Assembly (NCBI RefSeq): GCF_020382885.2
Contig: NC_058514.1
Coordinates: 67,001-131,000 of the forward strand
DNA length: 64,000 bases
From: Scatophagus argus
Lineage: Eukaryota > Chordata > Actinopteri > Scatophagidae
Direction of reading: 5' to 3'
Below the pieces are notes generated by a model. That model saw only the letters and a program-made list of their open reading frames with translations. It made no database searches and was not told the origin of the DNA. The position numbers and the translations under genes are program-made. Positions 1-10,620 of the stretch are shown piece after piece. Position 1 is the first letter of the stretch. Each line of letters opens with the position of its first letter.

Positions 1-120
1 CATGTGAACGCCACAGACTGTCCAGATTCAGCTTAGTCTTACACCTTATTGTGTTACACCTTTTTCATTCTGTCAATGTCTCATTATTAACTAACATTTA
101 GAAAAATTAATTTGTGATGC

Positions 121-491
121 GGCCGGCACGGTGGTGCAGTGGTCAGCACTGTCGCCTCATAGCAAGAGGGTTCCAGGTTCAAATCCCGGTCTGGGCCCTT
201 CCATGTGGAGTTTGCATGTTCTCCCTGTGCCTGCGTGGGTTTTCTCCGGGTTCTCCGGCTTCCTCCCACAATACCAAAAACATGCACATTAGGTTAATTG
301 GCTACTCTAAATTGCCCCCTAGGTGTGAGTGTGAGAGTGTGTGGTTGTCTGTCTTTGTGTGTTGGCCCTGCGATTGACTGGTGACCAGTCCAGGGTGAAC
401 CCCGCCTCTCGCCCGTAGTCAGCTGGGATAGGCTCCAGCTCCCCCGCGACCCTGACGGATAAGCGGTATATAAAATGAATGGATGGATGGA
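121..491 (+). repeat. tRNA-derived SINE with GATG-type tail
   Basis: A full-length short retroposon of 371 bp. It has a tRNA-like head with an A-box-like stretch (GGTGGTGCAGTGG) and a B-box-like stretch (GGTTCAAATCCC), a long body, and a GGATGGATGGAT tail. A perfect 13-bp target duplication, TAATTTGTGATGC, lies at 108-120 and 492-504, which shows insertion by LINE machinery. Related copies occur at 15175 and 45698. It sits in the first intron of tnpo3. Confidence 0.85.
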
Positions 492-504
492 TAATTTGTG
501 ATGC

Positions 505-1506
505 ATTGCGATGCATAGATTTTTATCCCTCCTCCAGTAACCTGAGATTTGTCAGTTACCTGTGTGCTTACAAGTATAAGACAGTACATCAGTCAGACTC
601 TGGCTGTCCAGAACTGAAATGTCCAATCTACAGCAGTTCATGTGGGATTTAGAATGAGTCAGAGTTAGCTAGTACAGTCACGTCAGGAGCAGAATCTGCT
701 GAACTCATCAGAACCACAAACACAAGCTGCAGGTAAATATGTGCTCACTGTGTCAGCCTTCATTCAGTCAACACATGTGATGAACCAGGGTGTTGAGAGC
801 AGCTCTAAGGAGAAACCTGAACACCAGGTCCTGGTCTGAGTTTGTGCCACGCCCTGACCTCACAGGCTGTCTTCAGTTCGACTCACCTCCAAAACACAAA
901 GTACTGTCAGCTCCAACACATCCGCCAACAAAATGCTGCATAGTACAAACTGACTAAATATGCTGTCTTTGATATTCTACATTATGTACACCTGCGGGTA
1001 AAAAGGTAACATTTTTGAATGGAGTTTGGTTTCAGGCTCTTGCGTGGTCACTAACTTTAGCTGTTTGACTTTCACATGAAGTCAGAAACTAAACTTTACT
1101 GTAGCACTTACCGTAGCCATGCTAACAGGGCTAGCTGTGCAGCAGAGCAGGCCTACAGAAACCCCCTGACACTAAAACACAAAATCTCCGTTTACCATAA
1201 GACGTTTTGTATTTTAAATAAAACACTATCTGTTACATTAGCTGCCTAACAGCAGACTGCTAATGAAACTAAGCATTCAGACAACAGTTTGTGTTCTGAT
1301 CCATTCATTAAGCTAACTTAGCTTAGCAGTGATGCTAACGGCAACCTGCAGCTCCTCTGAGACTGCGCAGTTTCGATCACCTGTCCTTTAATGCACCAGT
1401 ACTATGTTAAACCCGGTCCCTACAAGCCACATTAAAACCACATCAGAGCCCTCTTCCACACCACTTGTCCCCACCGCTGGTCCTCCAGTCTCTCCCATTT
1501 TCTTAC
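505..1506. other. tnpo3 intron 1, no further exon seen
   Basis: This stretch follows the donor site of the tnpo3 first exon on the minus strand. I looked for the next transportin-3 exon and did not find one, so intron 1 appears to run off the left edge. Apart from the SINE at 121-491 I see only unique-looking AT-rich sequence. Confidence 0.55.
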
Positions 1507-1626
1507 CGATCTCTGGAGTTCTCCGAGCCACACGGAGGCTCGCTCCTTTCCGGCGGGGTCCGGGTCGTGGTACAGTGCCTGGACTGCCTGATAGACCAAG
1601 GCCAGGCTCGGTTTGCCCCCTTCCAT
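1507..1626 (-). CDS. tnpo3: Transportin-3, first coding exon only
   Basis: The minus strand encodes 40 residues beginning [20 protein letters not shown] and ending WLGELQRS, followed directly by a gtaaga donor. This closely matches the start of vertebrate transportin-3, the importin-beta-type receptor that carries SR splicing factors into the nucleus. The start ATG is at 1624-1626 and the exon is 120 bp, ending in phase 0. The rest of the gene is outside the window. In mammals TNPO3 lies in the same 7q32 neighbourhood as OPN1SW, CALU and ATP6V1F, which supports the call. Confidence 0.93.
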
Positions 1627-2117
1627 AGCTCAGGTCAAAAGCAGGAGTACGATAAGGCAAAAAAATAACCAACACGGCGGATTTTAAAGAGCCCTAAACG
1701 GTCTGTGTGTCGACCGCCATCTCGCACAGGATTCCCGCGTGCGACCACGAACCTCTCCCGACAGGAAACACAGACAGGAACATTAGTTCCGCTCTGTCAT
1801 GGTGGGAAGACACCTTTCTCGATTCAAAAAATCTGAAAGTTCATTTAACAGTTTATGAACAAACACACAAAATTTCATTCAGGACATGTTAAGGTAATCT
1901 GAATTCCACAAAGTTATCCTGAAATTATAGCTAGCCTTGTTTCTTGAAAAAAACTCCATGTGAAATATCTGAAATGTGTTTGATGAATCCACGGAACACC
2001 GTTAATAGACTTTACCTGACCCTATTTATGGGCAAATTTATTGTATTGTTTTCATGTTTTTTTACAGTTTATTTAACATTGGTAAACAGACAAACAAACA
2101 CAGAAATAGAAACATAG

Positions 2118-2260
2118 AGATGGCTGTGGCTCAGGAAGCAGAGCAGTCGTCCACCTATCAGCTCAGTGGCTCAGTCTCCAACTCTTGCAGTCTACCGGTT
2201 GAAGTGTCCTTGGCCAAGAGACATGGCTCTTCCACCAGTGTGAATAGTTATTGCTTATGA
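2118..2260 (+). repeat. Decayed tRNA-derived SINE fragment
   Basis: The stretch starts GGCTGTGGCTCAGGAAGCAGAG and continues with GTCCTTGGCCAAGA, the pattern of a common fish tRNA-SINE head followed by its 'TGTCCTTGGGCAAGA' core. It is short and diverged, and no target duplication was found. Confidence 0.5.
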
Positions 2261-2363
2261 TCAAGCAACATCTTCCACGGTGAATGCTGTAAAGTTATAC
2301 ATAAAAAGTCCCATTTAATTCATTAATTCAAAGAAAATAGAGTGTGGGGAGTTTTATCAGAAA

Positions 2364-2420
2364 TCAAAAAAATCAGAATTCCTTTATTTATCCCTGGAGG
2401 GAAATTCTTGAAATTTAGGT
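2364..2420 (+). repeat. Short LINE 3'-tail remnant
   Basis: Contains the 'CAGAATTCCTTTATTTATCCC' style block followed by a GGAGGGAAATTCTTG block. The same module recurs at 36578, 39358, 58040 (inverted) and in altered form at 62330. It looks like the end of a dead-on-arrival non-LTR element. Confidence 0.5.
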
Positions 2421-4064
2421 TTTTATGTTGAAAAAACCTATGAAATTCTCCTCGAGTTGTGTTTCATGCTGCAGCACCTCCAAACTGAGGTTGTATCATA
2501 CCCATGCTCCATAACACTCACAGCCTGGTCATGATACAGCCCCTGCTCTGAAGATCAGTTATTATTATTTTGATTTGGATCATTAACGCTCTCGTATGCA
2601 GTTGCTTTAAAACATCATCTGTCTCCTCATCAATCAGACATCAATACACACACAGTGACTGGAAATTAATTAAAAAGCCCACCTTTATATTTGTTGATTT
2701 GACTTCTTCCTTCAGCTTATGTTCTCTGAAAGTCAGATGATAAAGTGGTGAACTGTTGAACAGATTTACGTCTTTATCCTGGTCCTCAGATTAACCCTCT
2801 GTCATTCCAGTCCAGTTTAGTGGGCGCCTAGTGGCATCTTTTTGTCTCTAATCTGGTCTTGTGATGGAGTTTTGAGGACCTGGAGGATTGAGGAGGTCAA
2901 CCTGATCAGGTAAATCTGAAACATCCAGATTAAGAAGTCACACAGACCAGAAACTAAAAGATTCTTATAGGATTGTTTTTAATCTCCAAACCACCTGCTG
3001 CTCTGAGTCCCAGAGCTGCTTTCTCAACACTGTGGTTTGTATGTCATCACATAGTTTGACACTGCAGATTGTACTTCATTAAAAAAAAAAAAATCTCCCT
3101 GTGTATAACATTGGGATATAAAAATAATACTGACTTGGCACATTCTGGCTGGTTTCATTAGTCATTTAAAGGCTGCTCAGAACAGAACAGGACAGACTAT
3201 CAATTACTGTTGATTGATTAACCTGCTTCTCTGCTGGAGTAAATCATTTAACTCCTTAATGAGCAAGTTAATTAAATGTTTGCAAAGATTTCATTATTTA
3301 AAGTTTAAACTGTGAATGACCTGCAGGATTACTTATGATGCTTTAACTGTGCAGTGATTATAGATTTAACCTAAGATGAAGATTTGGACTGATAAGGGAT
3401 AATTCACTCACAGTGTGAGGGTTAGGGTTAGGGTGGCTGACAGTTCGTTCAGTCTGAGGATATTCAGTGAATTAAAAGAAAAAGAAAAGAAAGAAAAGAA
3501 GAATTAAACTAATACTTTATTTACAAAGCATTAAGTAAAATTCAAAAGTTAACTGTGACTCTTTGATTTAAACAAATCAATAACACAAATCTTCTCAGGA
3601 TGTCACATTCTTATCTTTAAAATTATCTGAAGGCAGAGCTGAGGTAGATATTGTGGTCGGTTGGATTGATAAATTTAGTTTGTAAATATGAAAGACACAA
3701 TAAACCTAAACTAACTTCAAACTCTTCTCAATATTCTCTCTACTATCATGTCTCTGACACACAGTTTTCTTCAGATTATCATGTCATTTTGTTTATTTGT
3801 TTTCATAGTTTCCAGACAAATAAATCAGCTCATCAGGATTTTTGTTACAGCTTGTGCTTGTCGTTCAGTTTTGCACAGCTTCCAGCTGAATTGTTTTGGT
3901 TTCCCTCCACACAGTTGTTGTCTTTTCTACACGTCACACAAAATAACATTTTATTTGTTCAGTGCAAATCTCTGTGATCTATTTTTCTGTCCAAACAACA
4001 TGAACATGTTACATGCTCTGCTTGATGTGAGCCTGTTTTCACTTTAAGGCAAATGTGTCCATCT

Positions 4065-4144
4065 TAATCCTAAAATTTAGGAAAAGCTGAGCAGCTCTGG
4101 AGACTAAATCTTTGGTGTAAGTGGTTTATGAGTTGTATATAAAG
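4065..4144 (+). promoter_or_regulatory. opn1sw1 core promoter: OTX/CRX-type site and TATA box
   Basis: A TATATAAAG box lies at 4136-4144, 42 bp before the start codon at 4186. A TAATCC element, the photoreceptor OTX/CRX core, lies at 4065-4070. This layout is usual for cone opsin promoters. The sites are seen directly; their use is inferred. Confidence 0.7.
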
Positions 4145-4185
4145 AGGCTGAAGTAGTAAGCTGTGGTACAAAGCTCACAGTCACC

Positions 4186-6981
4186 ATGGGGAAACATTTC
4201 CACTTGTATGAGAACATTTCTAAAGTGAGTCCCTTTGAGGGGCCCCAGTATTACCTGGCCCCTCAGTGGGCCTTTCACCTTCAGACCATCTTCATGGGCT
4301 TCGTCCTGTTCGCTGGAACACCTTTAAACTTTATTGTTCTCCTTGTGACGCTCAAGTACAAGAAGCTCAGAGTCCCTCTGAACTACATACTGGTCAACAT
4401 CTCCGTCGCAGGATTCATCTTTGTCACCTTCTCCGTCAGTCAGGTGTTCGTCTCCACAATGAAGGGTTACTATTTCCTGGGACACACCATGTGTGCCCTG
4501 GAGTCGGCCATGGGATCTACAGCAGGTAGATAACACGATCTACACATGTTGTTTCTACACAGTAGTACTGCGTGCACTGTCACACGGTATGGAGGCTGCT
4601 GGAGCAGTTGGACAAAACCAACTATCTTTTATCTTTTCCTTTAAGCAGGCAGAGAAACTGAAGACAGTTTTAACATGACTCTGTTGATCTACTGTATCAT
4701 CTGCTGTTTACTATGAACTTCTTCTGTACTCTTAAGGATTGGTGACATCCTGGTCTTTGGCTGTCTTATCCTTTGAAAGATACCTGGTCATCTGTAAACC
4801 GTTTGGAGCCTTTAAGTTTGGCAGTAACCACGCTCTGGCTGCTGTTGCCTTCACCTGGTTCATGGGGATCAGCTGTGCCATCCCACCTTTCTTTGGTTGG
4901 AGCAGGTAGGTAACACACAATATATACATATACATATTTATATTGAGGTATGTATACAAAAGTTCACAAAATTAAATATAACGAACAAGGTGCTCCAGTG
5001 ACCTCTCAACCACAGGGTCACGGTCTGTATTCTAGAAGTCCTGAGGCCCTTGGTTTTGTGGGGACTGAGATGACGGTGGAGGTCTTGAAGCAGCGCAGTA
5101 TTTGGCATGTCTCCAGTGAAGTGTTGAAGATGAAATATTTTTACTCTTTGCCTGGTAACAGCTGGACAATTGTTTGTATATTTAGTTGACCATTTTAATA
5201 AATATGATGAAATCGTAAAAGGTAGTAATGATTAACCAAAATTAACATACAAATCAACATGGGAATGACAGCAGGTGTTGCAGACTATTAATCTCTTTAA
5301 AGAAGTATTCCAACCAACATGCTTCACCCACCACCTTCTCCAACCAACTTCTCATGGCTGTAACTCAGGCAGTTTCAGTATTTTCAGTATTTAGTATAAA
5401 AATATAAAACACAAAATACACAACACTGAAATATTTTAATGAAACTATACTAATTTACTAACTCAATCCATCAAATACAAATGACAAAATACTATTTTTG
5501 TATCTCAAATGCACATTTTATATTTTAAGGAATGTCTTCCTGTCTGTATGATTTTTTTTATATACGGTATATATATATATATAGATAAACATGTCAGTTA
5601 TGTGGTTTAAGGTACATCCCTGAGGGTTTGGGTTGCTCCTGTGGACCTGACTGGTACACTCACAACGAGGAATTTAACTGCAGCAGCTACACAAATTTCC
5701 TGATGGTGACCTGCTTCATCGCTCCACTTAGCATCATAATTTTCTCCTACTCGCAGCTACTGGGTGCTCTGAGGGCTGTGAGTAGAAAACATCCTGGTTT
5801 AACATCCTGGTTTGGTCCTGGTCTTAAGCTGAAGTTTGAAGTCATCCTTCTTGTTCTTTTCTTTTGTTCAGGTAGCAGCCCAGCAGACAGAGTCAGTCTC
5901 CACCCAGAAGGCAGAGAAGGAAGTATCAAGAATGATCGTCGTAATGGTGGGATCCTTCATCATCTGTTATGGTCCGTATGCTCTTGCAGCTCTTTATTTT
6001 GCCTACTCAGCAGATGAAAACAAAGATTATCGACTTGTCACCATCCCAGCATTTTTCTCCAAGAGCTCGTGTGTCTACAACCCCCTCATCTATGCCTTTA
6101 TGAACAAACAGGTGAGCAGTGTTGACTCTAAAACTAACTGGCAGGCAGGTGAACTGACAAGTGAGGAAACACAAAGTTTAAGTCTTAATAATGAAAGCTT
6201 CGTGCATCATCACATCCAGTTAATTTTATCAGTGAAAACTGACATAAATGTTTGTTATTTAACAGCAACTGTAACAAAATGTTTTGTATTTTCATCAGCA
6301 AGTAAAGTATAAGCCAAAGACCCACCAATAGTTTCTTGGATGTGTGCCAACAGAAGTGTTTAGTTTGTTGCCCACTCAGTAGCACATCAGTCCTCAGCTG
6401 TCTGCTGTACATAAGCTTTGGTCCACTCATGTAACCCTTATAAAGTAATTTTCACAAGAAATCAGTCTTTTATTTTGAGATAATGAGATCAACTGACCTG
6501 TTATCAGGGGAAGTGAGTTCTTTATCTCAAGACAACATAATAATTGGCTTGTGGCCAACTTTAAGGTCAGAACTGCAACATGTTACTGAATTAGTTTCTG
6601 AACGATCAACTGCTCTGCCATAGAAAGAGCAGCAAGCTGTGCTAATGCTAATGCTAGGTGAGCAGCACAGACTGTGTGAAACATGGATGAAGACTCTGTG
6701 ATGTCTGTAAAGCCACTAGGAAGCCCCCCATCACTTTTTGTCTTATAATTGAATCAATGAATCACAGAGAATTTTAACGCTTGAATGCACGAACGGAAAC
6801 CAATTATGAACACGTTAGAGGATGGTGTGATTGTTTCTCCTGCTGTTCTCAGGTCAGACCTGATGGTTGTTGTATTTCTCTTCAGTTTAACACCTGCATC
6901 ATGGAGACAGTCTTTGGAAAGAAAATGGACGAATCATCTGAAGCTTCCTCCAAGACAGAGGTGTCCTCAGTGTCCAAATAA
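4186..6981 (+). CDS. opn1sw1: SWS1 (ultraviolet) cone opsin, five exons
   Basis: Exons are 4186-4525, 4737-4905, 5612-5777, 5872-6111 and 6886-6981, all with GT-AG sites, giving a 336-residue opsin. The product starts [20 protein letters not shown], typical of fish SWS1. It shows the Glu113 counterion (CALES), the ERY motif after helix III, and the retinal lysine in [14 protein letters not shown] (bovine K296). The residue aligned with bovine 86 is Phe and site 90 is Ser, which in SWS1 opsins means UV rather than violet tuning. It would act as the light receptor of UV cones. AATAAA overlaps the stop codon and a second one lies near 7424; a hAT MITE lies between them. Confidence 0.97.
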
Positions 6982-7058
6982 AGCTCAAGTTTAATCAGAT
7001 TTACATGTCAGAGAGTTGACTGTAGACTCAAAGCAAACGTGTTCAACACACTGAAGAT

Positions 7059-7283
7059 CAGTGTTTCTCAACCTTTTGTGAGCCACGACACATATTTCAC
7101 ATTAGAAAAATCACGCGGCATACCACCAAACAAAAATGTTCGGATCAGTTAATTGTTCTGCCTATCACTACACGCCACTCACTTAGGGTACCGATCAGAC
7201 GAAACTGGATAATCTTCCGCCGCACAACAGACGATTTCTCATGGGACACCTATGTGCCGTGGCACAGTGGTTGGGAATCACTG
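7059..7283. mobile_element. hAT-type MITE in the opn1sw1 3' region
   Basis: A 225-bp non-autonomous DNA element with imperfect inverted ends. The left end starts CAGTGTTTCTCAACC and the right end closes GGTTGGGAATCACTG. A perfect 8-bp target duplication CTGAAGAT lies at 7051-7058 and 7284-7291, the hAT signature. It has no coding capacity. It lies 78 bp after the opsin stop codon and before the AATAAA near 7424. Confidence 0.88.
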
Positions 7284-7423
7284 CTGAAGATGTACTTATG
7301 TGTGAATGTACAGCACGTTTGTTTAGCTCAAAGGTAACAAAAAACTAATATGATAGTTTGCGCATTCCTCAGTTACTTTACTATTATTATTTGTGTGTAA
7401 AAATTCTGCTCTCGTGTGTATGC

Positions 7424-7429
7424 TGAATA
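7424..7429 (+). terminator. Likely opn1sw1 poly(A) signal
   Basis: An AATAAA hexamer in the context GCTGAATAAAGTTTC, about 440 bp after the opsin stop. The convergent calu transcript ends nearby, so both genes finish in this short interval. An alternative AATAAA at 6977-6982 overlaps the stop codon. Confidence 0.55.
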
Positions 7430-7917
7430 AAGTTTCAACAGTGTGATCTTAAAGGGTCAATTCACTCAGAATAAACATACAAATAGGATTTCATTTTATT
7501 TTTTATTGATAAACTGGCTGTAAAGGTCAAAGTACAGTATGAAGTCCAAAGTATGAATCTGTCCTAACTGTCCTAATTCTAGACTGGTTTGAATTTGTTT
7601 TACGTTGATATGAACAAGAGAGGAGCTCTTCACTTCAGCTCCTCCGACTTCATTCATTGAAAAGTTTCATCTTAGCACCAACATTTACGTGCTGATGTGA
7701 TCACACATCACTCAATGGTAAACTGCAAACAGGAAGTTCACACATAAAAACTGTGGAGCAGAGGTCAGCAAACAACAAGAGAAACAAAGCAGACCAGGAG
7801 GGTTAATCTGAAGAAGTGAAATAAAATAATCAGAACAAACCTAACAGAAGGTTCAACATATTCATCTGCTGCTGGTTTGCACAATAAATTATTTGTAAAA
7901 AAAAAAAAACTGTAAAA

Positions 7918-7923
7918 TTTATT
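7918..7923 (-). terminator. Likely calu poly(A) signal
   Basis: The plus strand reads TTTATT, so the minus strand has AATAAA about 18 nt after the calumenin stop codon at 7941. TTTATT also occurs near 7497-7505, so a longer 3' UTR is possible. Confidence 0.4.
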
Positions 7924-7940
7924 TTTAAATCTGCCCAGCT

Positions 7941-9911
7941 TTAGAACTCGTCGTGTCGCATTAAAGCCTCACCGAAGTCCGTCACCTGACTTCCAACAAA
8001 CACGTCGTATTTGTCGAGGATTTCCTTTTTGGCGAGTTTTCCGTCCTGAACAACACACAAAACACAGGTGAGACACAGGTGAACAGGCACACACTGAACA
8101 GGAAAAGATGAAGCAGTGGCATCAGCGTCAAGATTCACCTGGTTTTTGTCGGACTCATGCAGAAGGTGTTTGGCTTCAGCCTCAGCGTGGTCATAATCGG
8201 ATGGAAGAATCCAGTCCAGAGTTTCCTCTTTGTCCATCTTTCCGTCGTGGTTTTTGTCTCTGAACTCAGAAAACTGCTGACGTTCTGTTGTCACCCACTC
8301 TGGTTCTTCTTCTTTGTCGTCTGCAGTATACATGTCACCTACAGACGAGGAAACCGGAGGAAAGACTCGCACTGTGCAATCCTTTTAATCACACCTGGAA
8401 GTACTTACAAGTACTGTAGAAGTACCAGTACTGCAAATCGGGTAATACTGAACATTTTATATTCAGCAAAATGTCCACACAGCAGGCTTAAAGAAAGGAT
8501 GTAATCAATAAGTACTGATCCTCAGCCTCTTCCTGTTTAAAACTGATTTGAAAGAGAAGATGATAATAGTACACATGTAAGTAGTAGTGTGTTGTACTTC
8601 TTACCGATGTACTCCTGCAGGTCGATAAAACCGTCTCCATTCCTGTCAATGTCTTCTATGGTTTCCTGAGAACAGAGAGCACACATGACGTCAGTGACAT
8701 CATGTGATGTCACTGACATGATGTCAGTGACATCACGCTCACCTGCACCACGACATCCTTCATGTGTTCGTGGTCTTCAGGATGAAGAAAAGCCGTGAAC
8801 TCATGTTTGTCTGCAGTCGTGTCTCCATTTCTGTCTGCGGCTCTGAATCGTCTCTCGTCCCTCCACATCATGTGTGTGTAGTTGTACTCTGAGTCTGGCT
8901 GAGGGCTGTCTGTTAGAGTGAATCAGTTGTTAAGTGCTGTGTCGCTCACACAATCAAACACGGGAACACTGAGACCAGATTCTTTACCCAGATAACTCCC
9001 ATATGTGACGTTCTTGTACTCGTCCCAGCTGATCAGACCGTCATGGTTCATGTCGAAGTCTTTCCATTGGCGCTCCACGCTGCTATAAATGTGCTTCTTC
9101 TGAGCATTTTTGATCCAAACCTTCAGCTCCTCCTCAGAGATAAAACCATCTTTGTTGCTATCCATTTTGTCCACGATGACACTGCACAGAGATGCACAGC
9201 TTTGTTACAAAACCAGTACTTTTCAACTGATGATGTGAAAAACTCTGGAGACTGAAGACCAGCATCCATTTCATCTGACAGAGACGATCGCTCTGTGACC
9301 GAGATTAAATTCAGTGTCTAACAGTGAAAACACGAAGACATAAATCCATCATCAGCACACACGTTGGTTCAATCCTGTTAAAGGTGTCTTTACGCCTCCA
9401 CATGAACTGACTGATCAACGGAAATGAATAATAAAAAAAAAAATCTGTGTAAACCCACAAAAATACCACCTGAGCTTGTTGAACCAGTTGTGGACACGTC
9501 AAGGAACCGGGAACAAGGAAATTAAAGCAGAGGATTTCCAATCTGTTACACGTCTAGGTAGCCAAACCTGCAGCTCAGCCACACAGGCAGTCAGAAAACA
9601 TTTGGACTTTACTCTCTTTCCTCAACAAGACTTTATTGCAAACAGAAACCCTGTCTCAGTAAAAAAGATTCACCTGGGCTGAGGAGGACTCACCTGAGCC
9701 TCCGTTTGCTCTCCTCTGGGGGGAGCTGGTCAAAGGTTTTGGCCTCTTCTTGACCCAGAAAAGCTTCATGGTCATAGTCGTAGTTTTTGTTGTCATCATG
9801 CTCAAGATTGCTGAGCGGTTCTTCGTCGTGAACTCGACTCTTCCTTTCTGTTGGCTTACTGCTGCCGTAGACGATGCAGAGGGCAAAACACATCAGGAAG
9901 TGACGAAACAT
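7941..9911 (-). CDS. calu: Calumenin, ER EF-hand protein
   Basis: Coding exons on the minus strand are 9694-9911, 8988-9181, 8743-8909, 8605-8665, 8139-8338 and 7941-8045, giving 314 residues, close to the usual 315. The protein has an N-terminal signal peptide ([18 protein letters not shown]), a run of EF-hands with Ca loops such as [36 protein letters not shown] and [12 protein letters not shown], and ends in HDEF, the calumenin ER-retention signal. Calumenin is a CREC-family calcium binder of the secretory pathway that modulates gamma-carboxylation and ryanodine/SERCA function. Adjacency to the SWS1 opsin is conserved in vertebrates. Whether this is the teleost a or b copy cannot be settled here. 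Confidence 0.96.
8686..8735. repeat. Palindromic TGACATCA cluster with a CRE core in a calu intron
   Basis: TGACGTCA, the perfect CRE core, is at 8686-8693. It overlaps a near-perfect 28-bp palindrome at 8690-8717 with 13-bp arms (GTCAGTGACATCA). A further ATGTCAGTGACATCA copy follows directly. It lies between coding exons 3 and 4, a few tens of bases from each. Confidence 0.75.
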
Positions 9912-10334
9912 CCTGACAGAGACACCAAGACAAACCAGAGACAGATGGACTCCCTGAACACATCACACTGTTGGAAATGCATTATATATACTCCACTAGA
10001 GGACAGTGTAGAGATACCTGTATTTTACTTCCATCTTGCACTACATTTATGACAGCTGTAGTTTATTTTTCATATTAAAATAAATGATCAGTTTGTAAAA
10101 CACATCACGCCATTATACATTAAACCATACAATCGTACATAAAGTACTTTTAACAACAAAAAATTACTGCTTACTCAACACGTCTGCTTTTACTTCAGTC
10201 AAATTTTCATTGCAGACTGCGTACCTTACGTACCTACTACTAAGATCAATTTAAACTGTACTCGTTTTATTTTACTTTATCACATTAATAATAACTTCAG
10301 AGCAGATCCAGTTCCTGAATACGTGACACCTTAC

Positions 10335-10620
10335 CTGTGTTACTTATTGCTCGCGCGCTTCATCTGCGCACGGACAGCGTTGGTTTCACCTCCTCAACCT
10401 CTTATTCTTCTGCCGACCATCACTCACTAGGCTCCGCGCAGCTGCTGTCTTCCTGTCGCAGCCAATCCGCTGCCGTCTGGAACACCTCTCCCGATTTGAT
10501 TGGTCCATTTCAACAAGCGCTTGTGTTCGTTTAATGACGTCTGCGGCTTCGGTCATCGTACTCGCTTGACATTGGCTGTTGGCTGCGTGTGGACCAATGG
10601 GCGGGGCAGTAGAGAGTCAG
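10335..10620 (-). promoter_or_regulatory. Probable calu leader exon and CCAAT/GC-box promoter
   Basis: A gtaagg donor on the minus strand ends an exon at 10335. The first coding exon begins with a good acceptor one base before the ATG, so a non-coding first exon is likely here. The flank contains several CCAAT/ATTGG boxes (near 10470, 10498, 10570, 10596) and a GGGCGGGG GC box, and is CpG-rich compared with its surroundings. The exact transcription start is not visible. Confidence 0.55.

Larger units (their letters stand above)
1627..4060. other. Intergenic region between tnpo3 and opn1sw1
   Basis: No convincing gene. It holds the tnpo3 upstream region, a decayed tRNA-SINE near 2118-2260, a LINE-tail remnant near 2365-2420, two to three telomere-like TTAGGG units near 3419-3435, and an A/G-rich run near 3473-3505. 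Open frames near 3650-4050 lack splice sites or family resemblance. Confidence 0.6.

Noticed and set aside
3651-4047. Two overlapping plus-strand open frames upstream of the opsin
   Set aside because: Low-complexity translation, no family resemblance, no splice sites, and they run into the opsin promoter.
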